DNA from: Streptococcus taonis
GTDB taxonomy: Bacteria > Bacillota > Bacilli > Lactobacillales > Streptococcaceae
Assembly (NCBI RefSeq): GCF_029948085.1
Contig: NZ_JARZZP010000003.1
Coordinates: 107,695-171,694 of the forward strand
Reading direction: 5' to 3'
Length of the DNA stretch: 64,000 bases
The translations under genes and the position numbers were made by a program. The notes below the pieces were generated by a model that saw only the letters and a program-made list of their open reading frames with translations, was not told where the DNA came from and ran no database searches. Of the stretch, positions 20,253 through 31,900 are shown one piece after another; position 1 is the first letter of the stretch, and each line of letters begins with the position of its first letter.

Positions 20253-20796
20253 TTAGATTTCCTTTTGTATAACGGAATTCTAGATAATCCCGCATCTTTC
20301 GGGTATAACGATCGCTACCTTTAAAATGACGATAAAGAACAAAATTTGATTTTTCTGCTACTTTCTGACTAGCAACATTTTCTAGATGTGTCACAATCGA
20401 AAGTTGCTTCAAGGCAAACTCGTTCATGGATAAATCTCGTAATTTGGTAACTGCTTCAGTCATATACCCCTGAGACCAATAGTCTTTCTTTAAAAAATAG
20501 CCAATTTCTGCTTCTTTCTTAATTTCATCAAGTTTTTCAAACTTGATAGCTCCAATCATCCGTTGCTCTTTTTTATCACAAATAGCCCAAATCCCCAAAG
20601 GTGATTTCATAAAATAATTGGCAAGAGCATACTGACTTTCTTCAATACTTGCTTGTGCAGGAAAGATAAATTGGAGATTTTCAGGATCTGATGCAAGTTG
20701 ATGAAAATCATCTACATCTGTAAAAAAGAAGGGACGGAAATATAAACGTTCCGTCTCATAGAAAGAAAATTTTGCTAATTTAGTCCAGATATTCAT
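20245..20796 (-). CDS. GNAT family (RimJ/RimL-type) N-acetyltransferase
   Basis: The 183-residue protein has the GNAT fold of the RimJ/RimL subgroup. It starts NIWTKLAKFSFYETERLYFR and contains IGYFLKKDYWSQGYMTEAV (acetyl-CoA loop) and ENVASQKVAEKSNF. The substrate is unknown. I use the ATG at 20796, six bases after GAGG; a TTG four codons upstream overlaps that site. It lies 16 bases after murA and overlaps spxR, so it is in the same operon. Confidence 0.88.
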   Translation of the reverse strand: MNIWTKLAKFSFYETERLYFRPFFFTDVDDFHQLASDPENLQFIFPAQASIEESQYALANYFMKSPLGIWAICDKKEQRMIGAIKFEKLDEIKKEAEIGYFLKKDYWSQGYMTEAVTKLRDLSMNEFALKQLSIVTHLENVASQKVAEKSNFVLYRHFKGSDRYTRKMRDYLEFRYTKGNLNE

Positions 20797-20812
20797 TGCA
20801 ATCCTCAAAGTG

Positions 20813-22072
20813 CTAATCTTCGATTAGCTCAATATCTGCTCCAAGATTACGCAATTTTTCGATAATATTCGAGTAGCCTCGAAGGATGAATTCTACATTG
20901 GTAATCTCTGTTTTTCCTTCAGCCATCAAGCCAGCAATAACCAAGGCAGCTCCAGCACGTAGGTCTGTCGCCTTAACTTTTGCACCCTGCAAAGGATTTC
21001 CACCCTTATAAAGGATGTGGTCGTTTGTTGTTGAAATATCTGCATTCATTTTGGCTAATTCAAAAACATGATTGACACGTTTTTCATAGATTGTATCAAT
21101 CAATGTGCCACGACCTTCTGCTTTTAATAGCAAAGGAGTAATAGGCTGTTGAAGATCTGTTGCGAAACCTGGATAAGGAGCTGTTTTGATATTAACAGCC
21201 TTTAGATTTGTTTGCTCTTCGACGAAAATACTGTCTTCAGAAATAGTCATGTGAACACCCATTTCTTCAAGTTTAGCAATAAATCCTTCTAAATGCTCAT
21301 AAAGTACATTATTAATTCGAATCCCATGACCTACTGCAGCTGCCATTGAAATATATGTACCTGCTTCAATACGGTCTGGGATGACTTGGTGACGTGTTCC
21401 GTGCAAGCTATCCACACCATCGATTGTAATCATATCCGTACCTGCTCCACGAATGTGAGCTCCCATATTGTTTAATAATGTAGCCACATCAATGATTTCA
21501 GGTTCGCGAGCAGCATTTTCAATAACTGTTCGACCTTTAGCTTTTACTGCTGCTAGCATCGTATTGATTGTTGCACCAACACTAACAGTATCCATATAGA
21601 TATGTGCACCATGTAGACTTGATCCTTGGGTTGAGAGATTCATATTATCTCCCTCGTAGGTTGTCTTAGCTCCCATAGCTTCAAATGCTTTTAAATGCAA
21701 ATCAATCGGACGTGGTCCTAGGTCACACCCTCCAGGCAAACCTACAGTTGCTTCACCAAAACGTCCTAAAAGACTACCATAGAAATAATAAGACGCACGC
21801 AAGCTATTAATTTTACCATAAGGCATTGGTTTATTTTGAACACCACGAGGATCAATCTCAAGAACATCGTCATAACGCTTGACACTAGCTCCCATGATCT
21901 CCATAATCTCAATAAGACTAGCTACATCAGAGATGTCTGGAACACAATCCAAAATCACAACATCATCTGATAAAATAATGGCAGGAATCAAGGCAACGAC
22001 ACTATTTTTAGCACCACTGATTGTAATTTCACCTTTCAATGGTCTCCCGCCGTTAATGACAATTTTTTTCAT
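20813..22072 (-). CDS. murA: UDP-N-acetylglucosamine 1-carboxyvinyltransferase
   Basis: MurA transfers enolpyruvate from PEP to UDP-GlcNAc, the first committed step of peptidoglycan synthesis and the fosfomycin target. The 419-residue product starts [16 protein letters not shown], has the catalytic cysteine in [13 protein letters not shown] (so it is not the intrinsically resistant Asp form) and ends with the typical [19 protein letters not shown]. Streptococci carry two MurA paralogs; linkage with spxR and map suggests the MurA1 copy. An in-frame GTG five codons upstream is less likely because it overlaps the GAAAGAG site. Confidence 0.95.
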   Translation of the reverse strand: MKKIVINGGRPLKGEITISGAKNSVVALIPAIILSDDVVILDCVPDISDVASLIEIMEIMGASVKRYDDVLEIDPRGVQNKPMPYGKINSLRASYYFYGSLLGRFGEATVGLPGGCDLGPRPIDLHLKAFEAMGAKTTYEGDNMNLSTQGSSLHGAHIYMDTVSVGATINTMLAAVKAKGRTVIENAAREPEIIDVATLLNNMGAHIRGAGTDMITIDGVDSLHGTRHQVIPDRIEAGTYISMAAAVGHGIRINNVLYEHLEGFIAKLEEMGVHMTISEDSIFVEEQTNLKAVNIKTAPYPGFATDLQQPITPLLLKAEGRGTLIDTIYEKRVNHVFELAKMNADISTTNDHILYKGGNPLQGAKVKATDLRAGAALVIAGLMAEGKTEITNVEFILRGYSNIIEKLRNLGADIELIED

Positions 22073-22113
22073 TTTATACTCTTTCACTATTTATTAAGAA
22101 GGTCTCACCCTAT

Positions 22114-22142
22114 ATTATACCATATTTCTTACTAATAGCCAA
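22114..22142 (-). promoter_or_regulatory. murA promoter
   Basis: TTGGCT (22137-22142) and an extended TGGTATAAT (-10 at 22114-22119) are separated by 17 bases, about 42 bases upstream of the murA ATG. Confidence 0.8.
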
Positions 22143-22214
22143 TCCTATAAAATAATTAACAAACGTCTCACACTTAATTCCACCATAAAAATCCGTTTTA
22201 GACTAATTTCCACT

Positions 22215-22994
22215 TTGGTCAGGAAAGTGGAAATTACTTTGAGAAATTACCCTCAAGATTTTGACAATCTCAACATCATCACAGTTCTGGAAGGTAGAAC
22301 ACAATCTATCATCCGAAATCATTTTCTTAAATATGAGAGTTCTGTCCGAAGTCGCGTCAAAATCATTACTATGGATATGTTTATCCCTTATTATGACTTG
22401 ACTAGACAACTTCGCTTTCGAATTTCTAGGCTCAGGCTGAAACAGTCTACGAGACTGTTTCACTCCCAAACGCTAAAATCGTTCTGGATTGCTTTCACAT
22501 TGTACAACATCTAAGCCGTGCTATGAGTCGTGTGCGTGTCCAAATTATGAATCAATCAGGATAGTCGTAAACTGAGTGATAAACGTTTTTATCGCCCTAC
22601 TTTTCGTATGCATTTAACCAATAAGGAAATCCTAAACAAGCTTTTGAGCTATTCCGAAGACTTGAAACACCACTATCATCTCTATCAACTCTTGCTTTTC
22701 CACTTTCAGAATAAGGAGCCGAAGAAATTCTTTGGACTCATTGAGGACAATCTAAAGCTGGTTCATCCTCTTTTTCAGACTGTCTTTAAAACCTTTCTAA
22801 AGGACAAAGAGAAAACTGTCAACGCTCTTCAACTACCCTATTCTAACGCCAAACTGGAAGCCACTAATAATCTAATCAAACTTATTAAACGCAATGCCTT
22901 TGGTTGTCAGAACTTTGAAAACTTCAAAAAACGCATTTTTATCGCTCTGAACATCAAAAAAGAAAGGACGAAATTTGTCCTTTCTCGAGATTAG
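22215..22994 (+). pseudogene. decayed ISL3-family (IS1167-like) transposase
   Basis: Fragments of one transposase are spread over different frames. An internal piece (MVRKVEITLRNYPQDFDNLN, then a stretch with VKIITMDMF) runs to about 22440. A frame-shifted piece (AKIVLDCFHIVQHL) sits near 22470-22560. The C-terminal third from 22608 includes LEATNNLIKLIKRNAFG and ends shortly after FENFKKRIFIALNI. DCFHIVQHL and LEATNNLIKLIKR are hallmarks of ISL3-family DDE transposases. The N-terminal part and left end are missing, so it is dead. It separates murA from the zmpB-iga pair. Confidence 0.85.
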
Positions 22995-23004
22995 CTTTTC
23001 TTCA

Positions 23005-23028
23005 ACCCACTACAGTTGACAAAGAGCC
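23005..23028 (+). repeat. right terminal inverted repeat of the ISL3-type remnant
   Basis: ACCCACTACAGTTGACAAAGAGCC lies just past the transposase stop. Its complement starts GGCTCTTTG, the usual outer end of ISL3-family elements. A related 24-base end occurs at 63924-63947. Confidence 0.75.
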
Positions 23029-23044
23029 AAAAAACTTGTCCCTT

Positions 23045-26000
23045 TTATATTTTAAACAATGGATTTAAGAAACCATCTGTGTTTTTTAGAAGGGATTTAA
23101 AGACTTTAGATTTCAAATTTTCAGTATTTGAGTAGTTTCCAGCCTTCTTGAGGTCTTCTGTGACCGCTTTGTCGAACAAGGCTTTGAGTTCATTATAATT
23201 GTGGATGGTTTGTCCATCAATTGTAATCTCTGTGAATCCTTTTTCAGCTCTGACTTTCACATCATGATACCAATGTCTCTTCCACTCTTCAAGTGTCTTG
23301 AATTTGTCTCCAGATACTTTCTTGATAATGAAATCATCGCCTAAAAGACCTTTATTTTCTTTATCAGCAGCACCTTGATGTTTGCTTGAAACATAGTCAA
23401 TGAATCCATGTTCATATCCATAGTACCCCCACATACGGAAGGCATTATGTTTGAATGATAATGAACCTGGTGCTCCTTGGCTTGTATTACCACCGTAAAT
23501 ACCAGCCATCATATTGACATTGACATAAGCCGTACCAAAATCTTCTGGGTGGAAGACTTTATTGCCTGGATTTCCGTGAATAGTCATAAAATTGTTATTT
23601 ACCAAATCATCAATGGTTTCAAGATTGGTTATTTTCTCAGCGTCTGTCAAGTCACGCACTTTGTCCCATTGGTGAGGACCACTTAGTTTATTTCTATCCA
23701 TTGGTCGACGTATTTCACGGTCAATTTTCTTGAACCACTTACTATTGTCACCTTTAACCTTAGGAAGAACAGCTTCAGCTTCAGCATAATCAAGCATCAT
23801 CATAGCTTCATTGTAGTTCTTCATGTATTTATCTATAGTTTCACGCGAATCCAGCTTGTTAGGATTATAGTTGTACCATTGGTTACCATCATTTTGACGT
23901 TCAAATGCCATATTTAATCCAAGTGCACCGTATTCACCTTGATGTCCGTGTTGTGCTGGAGTTTGTAACATACCCTGAGCAAATGCTTCAAGGTCTGTAC
24001 CTTGTCGATGTCTATGACCACCCAAATATGCCATGCGGTCATTTACGTGGGTAGTTTCATGTGTAAAGGCAGATGTGCCGTATTCACTTATTAAATCCGA
24101 CATAACAAAATATACAGCATCCATAGGTTGTGGATCAGCAAAGATGTAAGCATAGGCTCCATAGCCATACTTATACTCATGATACTTCCCAATACGACCA
24201 AAGAATTCCCTGACTGGAGTATAGTCTGATTTTCCATTTCTATGTCCGAATCTGTCAGGCCAGCCACCTGGAGCATTATGATTATCCCATACAGGAGTTG
24301 GAACTACATTTTGACTCTTAAGAAGTTTATCGCGTACATTATCAGTAGCAAGACGTGACCAAAAATCTAAGTAATTAACTTGCTCTTTGGCACGTAGATT
24401 AATCTCTTTTTTAAAGGCTTCACGTTCTTCTTCAGTATTTTTGTTGTATTTTTCAAATGCACCGAATGAAATTGAATTATACGTTGAAATCATAAATAGA
24501 TGTGCATTTTTCAAATTAAGAAGAGGTAAAATCATGCGCCCATGCTGCCCATTATTAATTCCTTCGTATAGACGATATTTTTTGTTAGCAAATGCAGGGT
24601 TCGTTGATGGTTGTTCAACTACATACGCGTTCTTTTCAATAGCTTTCTTAAACCAGTCATTTATATCTGTATGGTTAGTGAATAGCTTCATATTGTAATG
24701 TAAGAATCCATTTAATTCATTTATTCCAATTGTTCCACCTATAGTTTCACGATAAGCTTCTAAAGTTCTATCTCCTTTAACATTTCTTTCACTTGAACCA
24801 ATTTTGATTAAGAAATCTAAAACATTAACATTCTTACCATAAAAATCAGGTTTAAACATCATAATATCTTTAATTGATAACTCATCGTATTTAAAACCAT
24901 AATATTGATTTAAGTAGGCCAGCCCCATCATGATTTTAGCTTTGTTATCTTCAACTTTCTTAAGTAAAGCACGCTCGACTACTTCCCCACCGTTTAACTG
25001 ATGATCTTCATTTTCTAAAATCTGACTAACAAGTTTTTCTAAGTTTCCTTTGACTTCTTCGAAGCTTTCTTCTAAATACAAGCCCTTAATGTACTCAGTT
25101 TTCTTCTCAGGGGTATTTTGCCAAGGTTTCTCACGCTTATCCATCAAGCTACGAACTTCATCTGAAAGCAGGGTAACACTAGCTAACTTCTCTTTGATAT
25201 TGCTTGCTAACTGGCTACGATTCTTCATAACCATATTTGGAGTATAGACAATGTTTTGACCTGCTACATCATACTCTTTTACTTGAGCTACTTTAGAATT
25301 CGTTTTAGCGGTCACAGTTAACTCTTCTTTTGTACCATCAGCATAGTGAACCATAATCTTATCAATATCCGATAAATCAGTGACAAATTGCCCTGCTTTC
25401 ATACCTGTTACAGACAGAACCGTTTTCTTAACAAGATTGGACTCATCTGTTAACTTATTCCCTTGGTTTACAATCCACTCTTTGTTATAAAATGGTTGCA
25501 GTTTTTCCAAGTTTCGATAAGCTAGGTTTCTTGTTTCTTGGTAGTCCTGAATCGCTTTATATTCAGAATCTCTATCAACAATACGATTTAACTTGTTTAC
25601 AACTGGATCTTGAATAGCGAAAGTATTCGCAGTAATCCCCATATTAGCGATTTTGGTGTCTGCTTCGGCTTGAGAGATACCAGTAATACGATTTGAATGC
25701 TTGTAGGAAGATAAACCACTTGCAACACCATTTACATAATTTACACGTTTGATATTATCTAATCCAAAATATTGGTCATTATCATTCAAGGCTGGTGAAC
25801 CATAGACAATTTCACCATTATTTACTTTAAGCATTGTTACGACATCTTCAATAACACCCCAGTTAAAGTTGTTATGAATTACACCTCCACTTTCGCCATG
25901 CTGAATCAAATTCATAGTACCTTTTATTACAGCATTTCGGAGAAATCCTTTTTTACCTACTGTCATCGAGTCAATACCATGATCTAGTTTACCAATTAAA

Positions 26001-28894
26001 CCACCATATTTAGATTTATTGGCACTAATCTTAGCATCAACGTAAGCTTTATCAACGTTACTTATCCAACTTTCGCTGACAAGTCCACCAGACCACCAGC
26101 CTTTATCTCCAAGACTGTTAATCTTGCCAATAAAAGCTACATTGCGCATATTAGCTTCATCTAACTTATTAACAGCACCGGTTACATCGTTATTTCCTGT
26201 TACTGAACCTACTACTTTGATATTCTCAAGTGTAGACTTCTTAAACATATTACCAATAGGTGCAACTTTATCAGCCCAAGGCATATTGATATTTACATTA
26301 CCTAAGTTAAAGTTTTTGAGTGTAGCACCTTCAGCCTCATTAAACAAAGGTCTTTCTAAGTTATGAATCGTGTACTGATGATTCTCTACACTTGATAAAG
26401 TACCTCTAAACTTAGCCATAACATAAGCTTTACCTGCTGGCTTAACGTTAACTGCATTCAAATCTGCACCAAGTTTAAACTCACCGGTAGGATTTGCTTG
26501 CATGTCTTTTGCTAAATCATGGAAGTTGTAATAAACCTTATCCTCGGTAGCCCTCGGTTTTTCAAGATAATAAGTGTAAGTGTCTCTTAACTTACCGTCT
26601 TTATCACGTTGAACTAAGTCAGGTGCTTTTGCCGTTATCTTGTAAAGCTGCTTACCTTCCTCAATGACCTCTTCAATCTTATCAATTGCTAAACGAGTCA
26701 CTTTGTTTTCTCTGGAGGTTACTTTTAAGTAATAGTTGTTAACATTACTTGGAAGAGAGGTTAAATGATTACTATCGCTTTCGACACCGCTTTCGTTTAC
26801 TTGTACGAGACTGGTATTTGCAATATCTTTCAACTCAACTTTCTTTAAATCTAAGCGTAAAGGTTTATCTTCCAAAGTCGATACTTCTGCACCCTTACCT
26901 ACATCATAAGTCATAGTGGTTGAAATCGTATAATCTTTGTAATAGTCTAAGTTCTCTAATACTTGAGATAAGTTATCGGTTTTTAAATCAAGCGTTTTTA
27001 CAATTTTTCCACCTTCTTTGATAGTCGCTACAATGCGTGTAATTGTAGCATTGTCTTGATTTTCTAGATTGTAGTTAATTGTAGCAGACTTAGCTAAAAC
27101 ATCCTTAGATACAGTGGTCAGAGTCAAAACAGGAGCCGTTTTTTCTTTGGGCTTTTCTTTGGTACCTTTTACAAGAATTTCAGGCTTCATTTCTTTCAAA
27201 ATAGTTACTGTTTCAACTGGGTCACTGATTTTTTTGCCATGTAACTCTTCATAGCTAGTAACAATTTGACGTTCGCCATCCTCACCAACTTGTTTAATAG
27301 AATCATCACCTATAAATTTGCTAGAATCAGATTCTTCTGTGATAGTTTTAGGAATAGTCTCTGTACGAATATCAGTATGTAAAGCAGGAAGCTCTTCTCT
27401 CTCTGGAGCAACGTCAGGAACTGTAGCTAGTGGATCGGTATACTCTGAGATTTCAATAATCGGCGGATCAATTAAGTTTCCTGTTTCATCTACTCCTGTT
27501 GTACCTACAGATTCCGTGTATTCTGACTTCTCGGACTTGGGTGCTTCTTCTGGAACTGTGCCTACCGGTTCAGTGTATGCTGGTTTTTCATGAACTTCTG
27601 GTTCTCCTTTGTCAGTCACAACAGCTTCGGGTAATGCTGGTTGAACTTCCGGTTCACCTTTATCAGTTACAACAGCTTCGGGTAACGCTGGTTGAACTTC
27701 CGGTTCACCTTTATCAGTTACAACAGCTTCGGGTAACGCTGGTTGAACTTCCGGTTCGCCTTTGTCAGTCACAACAGCTTCGGGTAACGCTGGTTGAACT
27801 TCCGGCTCGCCTTTATTAGTCGCAATAGCTTCCGGCAACGCTGGTTGAACTTCCGGCTCGCCTTTATTAGTCGCAATAGCTTCCGGCAACGCTGGTTGAA
27901 CTTCCGGTTCGCCTTTATCAGTTACAACAGCTTCGGGTAACGCTGGTTGAACTTCCGGTTCGCCTTTGTCAGTCACAACAGCTTCGGGTAACGCTGGTTG
28001 AACTTCCGGTTCGCCTTTGTCAGTCACAATAGCTTCCGGCAACGCTGGTTGAACTTCCGGTTCTACAAGGTTTGTACCTATTGGTTGCGTATAGTCAGGC
28101 TTCTCATACTTAGGAGCATCGTCTGGGACTGTGCCTACTGGTGCAGTGTACTCTGGTTTCTCTGATTTAGGTGCTTCGTCTGGAGCCATACCTACAGGCT
28201 CAGTGTATGCTCGCTTCTCAGCTTTAGGCGCCACATCAGGAACTGTTCCTACCGGTGCTGTATATTCTGGTTTTTCATGAACTTCGGGCTCAACCAGATT
28301 ACCACCAACTGGTGCTGTATGTTCTGGTTTTTCTGCTTTAGGCGCTTCATTAGGGATACTTTGAATTTCAGATACTGGAACATTTTTTGTCCCCTCATCC
28401 TTATGTTGAATTTCTGAAATTGCATCATCATCAAGCGGTAAGTATCCAATATAACGATATCCAGCAATTTGAACTACCCCTTCATGACTTGGAGCTTTCA
28501 AAGGATTGCTTATATCGAGAGCTTGCATACTAGAAAGACTAATCAGTCCGATAGTAGTAACTAAGAACAAACTACTAACTTTTTTCTTTTTATGAACCAA
28601 AAGGACTAAACTACCAACAGCTAATAGTCCTAAAGCTGTAAGCACAGAAGTCGATGAACCTGTTGCAGGAAGAGCTTCCTGCTGATAAATAAGAGCATAA
28701 GTTACCTCATTATCAGTAGGAATTCCTGCTTGAATCTTTCTTTGTTCTTCCTTTGTAAGAGCGCTTTTTTCAATGTAATGATAGGTAGAAGCATGAATGA
28801 CTGACGGTGCAACCAAGATACTTCCGAGTAAAACTGAACCAACAATCCCACAGATTTTTCGGATTGAAAACCGTTCTTTTTTAAATAATGACAA
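23045..28894 (-). CDS. zmpB: ZmpB-like M26 zinc metalloprotease, cell-wall anchored
   Basis: This 1949-residue surface protease belongs to peptidase family M26. It starts at a TTG behind AAGGTG and has a YSIRK-like signal (FSIRKICGIVGS). The sortase motif LPATG is unusually near the N-terminus (75-79), followed by a membrane segment, as in all streptococcal Zmp/IgA proteases. Residues about 160-275 hold KPEYTAPVGTVPD-type repeats and about 278-434 hold 17-residue repeats. Residues about 560-760 are a linker or beta-domain region, and a large N-terminal peptidase region follows. The zinc site is HETTH (1612-1616) with a Glu 20 residues later (1636). HETTHVND matches ZmpB better than IgA protease (HEMTH). 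The substrate is unknown. Confidence 0.9.
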   Translation of the reverse strand: MSLFKKERFSIRKICGIVGSVLLGSILVAPSVIHASTYHYIEKSALTKEEQRKIQAGIPTDNEVTYALIYQQEALPATGSSTSVLTALGLLAVGSLVLLVHKKKKVSSLFLVTTIGLISLSSMQALDISNPLKAPSHEGVVQIAGYRYIGYLPLDDDAISEIQHKDEGTKNVPVSEIQSIPNEAPKAEKPEHTAPVGGNLVEPEVHEKPEYTAPVGTVPDVAPKAEKRAYTEPVGMAPDEAPKSEKPEYTAPVGTVPDDAPKYEKPDYTQPIGTNLVEPEVQPALPEAIVTDKGEPEVQPALPEAVVTDKGEPEVQPALPEAVVTDKGEPEVQPALPEAIATNKGEPEVQPALPEAIATNKGEPEVQPALPEAVVTDKGEPEVQPALPEAVVTDKGEPEVQPALPEAVVTDKGEPEVQPALPEAVVTDKGEPEVHEKPAYTEPVGTVPEEAPKSEKSEYTESVGTTGVDETGNLIDPPIIEISEYTDPLATVPDVAPEREELPALHTDIRTETIPKTITEESDSSKFIGDDSIKQVGEDGERQIVTSYEELHGKKISDPVETVTILKEMKPEILVKGTKEKPKEKTAPVLTLTTVSKDVLAKSATINYNLENQDNATITRIVATIKEGGKIVKTLDLKTDNLSQVLENLDYYKDYTISTTMTYDVGKGAEVSTLEDKPLRLDLKKVELKDIANTSLVQVNESGVESDSNHLTSLPSNVNNYYLKVTSRENKVTRLAIDKIEEVIEEGKQLYKITAKAPDLVQRDKDGKLRDTYTYYLEKPRATEDKVYYNFHDLAKDMQANPTGEFKLGADLNAVNVKPAGKAYVMAKFRGTLSSVENHQYTIHNLERPLFNEAEGATLKNFNLGNVNINMPWADKVAPIGNMFKKSTLENIKVVGSVTGNNDVTGAVNKLDEANMRNVAFIGKINSLGDKGWWSGGLVSESWISNVDKAYVDAKISANKSKYGGLIGKLDHGIDSMTVGKKGFLRNAVIKGTMNLIQHGESGGVIHNNFNWGVIEDVVTMLKVNNGEIVYGSPALNDNDQYFGLDNIKRVNYVNGVASGLSSYKHSNRITGISQAEADTKIANMGITANTFAIQDPVVNKLNRIVDRDSEYKAIQDYQETRNLAYRNLEKLQPFYNKEWIVNQGNKLTDESNLVKKTVLSVTGMKAGQFVTDLSDIDKIMVHYADGTKEELTVTAKTNSKVAQVKEYDVAGQNIVYTPNMVMKNRSQLASNIKEKLASVTLLSDEVRSLMDKREKPWQNTPEKKTEYIKGLYLEESFEEVKGNLEKLVSQILENEDHQLNGGEVVERALLKKVEDNKAKIMMGLAYLNQYYGFKYDELSIKDIMMFKPDFYGKNVNVLDFLIKIGSSERNVKGDRTLEAYRETIGGTIGINELNGFLHYNMKLFTNHTDINDWFKKAIEKNAYVVEQPSTNPAFANKKYRLYEGINNGQHGRMILPLLNLKNAHLFMISTYNSISFGAFEKYNKNTEEEREAFKKEINLRAKEQVNYLDFWSRLATDNVRDKLLKSQNVVPTPVWDNHNAPGGWPDRFGHRNGKSDYTPVREFFGRIGKYHEYKYGYGAYAYIFADPQPMDAVYFVMSDLISEYGTSAFTHETTHVNDRMAYLGGHRHRQGTDLEAFAQGMLQTPAQHGHQGEYGALGLNMAFERQNDGNQWYNYNPNKLDSRETIDKYMKNYNEAMMMLDYAEAEAVLPKVKGDNSKWFKKIDREIRRPMDRNKLSGPHQWDKVRDLTDAEKITNLETIDDLVNNNFMTIHGNPGNKVFHPEDFGTAYVNVNMMAGIYGGNTSQGAPGSLSFKHNAFRMWGYYGYEHGFIDYVSSKHQGAADKENKGLLGDDFIIKKVSGDKFKTLEEWKRHWYHDVKVRAEKGFTEITIDGQTIHNYNELKALFDKAVTEDLKKAGNYSNTENLKSKVFKSLLKNTDGFLNPLFKI
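27590..28065 (-). repeat. 17-residue (51-base) tandem repeats in zmpB
   Basis: Eight full units of TDKGEPEVQPALPEAVV (variants AIA, TNKG) plus partial units at both ends are encoded by near-identical 51-base DNA repeats. The same module occurs in iga (32888-33725). Confidence 0.93.
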
Positions 28895-28935
28895 GTGTAA
28901 TCACCTTCCTTAATTTTATTTCCTAATAGGAAACA

Positions 28936-31900
28936 CTATTTTTTATTTTCGAAAATTGAACTTCTAAAATCATCAGTTTGATTTAGATAGGCCTTAAATA
29001 CTGCTCTCTTTAACTTATGAACTGCACTATCATATTCTGGATTATAGTTGTCCCAAGAATAACGATTCTCATCTGCATCCTTACGGACAGCTTCGTCCAT
29101 TAATCGCTGCAGTTCTTCTACACTATGAATCGTCTTTCTGGCAAAACTTGCCCAAGATTTAGTTGGATCGTTGAAGGTAACCGGCTTCAAGTTTCTAAAC
29201 TGATCCACCCGTTCTTGGTACATAGCTTTCTTGAAATCTGCCCAAGTTTTATATTGACCGTTAAATACTTTTTGAAGGACAAGTTCATCTGTAACTAAAC
29301 CTACTTCTTTACCATAAGAATTAATCTTACTTCCCGCCGCTTTTGCATCTTTTTCATATTGATTCGAGATATATGGTACCATTCCATCCTTAAAGCCTTT
29401 GGCAGCCAGAAGTTCATAAGCTATCCTACGTCCCATCAAATCACCCGGAGTTCCCTTACTGCTCAGAGCCGAATAGATTGGGGCAAAGAGTTTAATCGTA
29501 TAGTAACCGTTTCTTTCATATTCCCCAGACTTATATTCACGAGCTGACAAGATATTATTTTTAATTAAACTATCAAAGGTAGTCAATTTTTTGGCATCTT
29601 CTTCTGTCAGATTTTGTACAACGTTAGTAGCGTAAACCTCATTTCCATCTGCAGGATCTTTCACGTATTTATTCTCGATTTTTCTCAGAGCCGTCATTTT
29701 CTGATAAGCATCTAGCTGTTTCACAATAGATTGCCCTTCGAGATATTCCAACATGTAAACGACATCAAACATATTGTGGACGTAGTTCTGAAGATCTGCT
29801 GCGTCATTAAATCTTGTAGTTGGATCAAGTACTTGCAATCGCTGGCCTTCTGTACTATCTGATGTTTTATGTTTCAAGATAGAGTTGATGGTAATGGTTG
29901 CATCACTTGGTTGATCAGGAGCTTGCAATAAGCCTTTTGCGAAGAACTCCGGTCCTAAGCCACTTCTTCGACCATAGCCACCAAGGTAAATATCCTGATC
30001 TGAATCATGTGTCATCTCATGGGTATAGGTGATAGCTCCATCCTTATCTAACATACGATAGGACATATAGTAAACGCCATCTCCAGTTGCATAAGCACCA
30101 TGGTGATTGTGAACTACTTTATTCCCCACTGGACCAAAGAAATTCTTCATCGCCGGATTGGTACTATCAAACTGAGCCTCAACTGTAGCTTTTCCAGATG
30201 TTGTATCATCTCCAAACTTATAGGCATCATAAAGTAAAATTGTACGATAGAGCTTTTCACGTCCTTCTTTATCTAAAATACGATACCAATAATCATAGTG
30301 ATCTCGCTGACGTTTGGCTGTTTCACGTGCATTATCTTCAACAAACTTATTGAGTTCATCTCCAGCCTTATAATCGCTGTTGCGGTAGCGATCGTAAGCG
30401 CCAAATCCTAGGCTAGACAAGGTTGAGATGACAAATACAAATCTTTCTGGCAAGGTGAGGAGAGGCAAGACCATATTGCGGTATTTCCAAGTACTACTAG
30501 TAATTCTGTCATAAACACCGATAGAATACTTAGTCCCTGCTTGCTCTTGCTTGGCTTTGACCTCTGCAATAGTGGATTTTTCTTCGACAATGAAAGCTTT
30601 GGTCTGTTTTTTAAACCAGTCATTATTGCTAGTGTTTGGTAAAAAGACTTTTCGGTAATTTTCTAGCGTGCTAAACAAATCTGTCGTTCCATGATGGCTG
30701 GCAAGACTGATAGCATAAGTATCGACATTGTTTTTAGCAAGAAGATTGTTAAAGCCAGATTTACCTAACTCAATCAGAGTATCTAATGGTGAAGTATTTC
30801 CTTTACCAAAGAAGTCCGGATGATACATAACTAGGTCTTTGACATTCACTTGACCATAGCTAAAGTTATACCAACGTTCTAAATAAGTTAAACCGAGTAG
30901 CAAGGCTTCCTTATTGTTCTTGATTTTATCTACAAGATAGCCTCTGGTAACTGGGTTGTCACCAGCAAGTCCAGCATCTGCTGACAAGAGTTTTTTCAAA
31001 CTGTTTGCCAAATTTTGTTTTGTTTTGACGAACTGGTCTTCCAGATAGAGCTCAGTTTGCTTGACATCTGGAGAAATTCCGAGTATCTTTCTGATGGTAT
31101 CCGACTTATAGTCAACCTTTTGTAAGTCAGGTAAGACTTGCTTAATGATAGAGTCTTGGTCATACAAGAATTGATTTGGAGTGTATAGGAGTCCTGTATC
31201 CCCTAAACTATATTCTGCTAGCTTGGCAAAATCAGTCCGGTACTTGAGATCGAGCTTCTCAGATGAATGGTCCTGATAGTGAAGCAAGAGTTTATTTGCA
31301 GTCTGTTTGTTAGAAACAATATCTGTGATTACTTGGTCATCCTTCATCATAACTGCAGACAAGAGTTCTTTTTGATATAAGAGACTGTTCTCCTTGACCA
31401 GGTTTCCGTATTTCACGATGGTCGCCTTGTTATAGAAAGGTAACAATTTTTCAATGTTCTTATAAACCAAAGCACGGTTAGCTTGATAATGCTTCACCTT
31501 AGAAAAATCACTTTCTTTACTACCACTTGTTGAAAGGGGCTCCACTGTTGGAGGAGTGAGAGGATTGATTTCTGCTTTTTTATTAGTCACTTCAGAAGCA
31601 TCTAGCATTGTTCCTCTTTCTTCAAAGGATTCTTTGCTGATGACTTCATCCCTAACCAAGGTGACATTGTATACTCTGTTCGCCTTGCTGCTGAATGTAT
31701 CCTTCACCTTCATTCCATTGTAGTGGTAACCGGTAATAGCATTCCCGTTGGTTACATTGACATCACTTAGTACATTGGTCAAGCTTCCAGCATGCTGTTC
31801 CTCATTCGTCTTTCGATCCCACAAATATCCAGCCACACCCGCAACTCTACCAAAGTGCTTGACATTGTTGATATCACCTTCAGCATAGCTATCCTGTATA

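Noticed and set aside
27590..28065. CRISPR-like regular spacing of repeats
   Set aside because: The repeats are coding, contiguous 51-base units in frame without spacers, and no cas genes are present.
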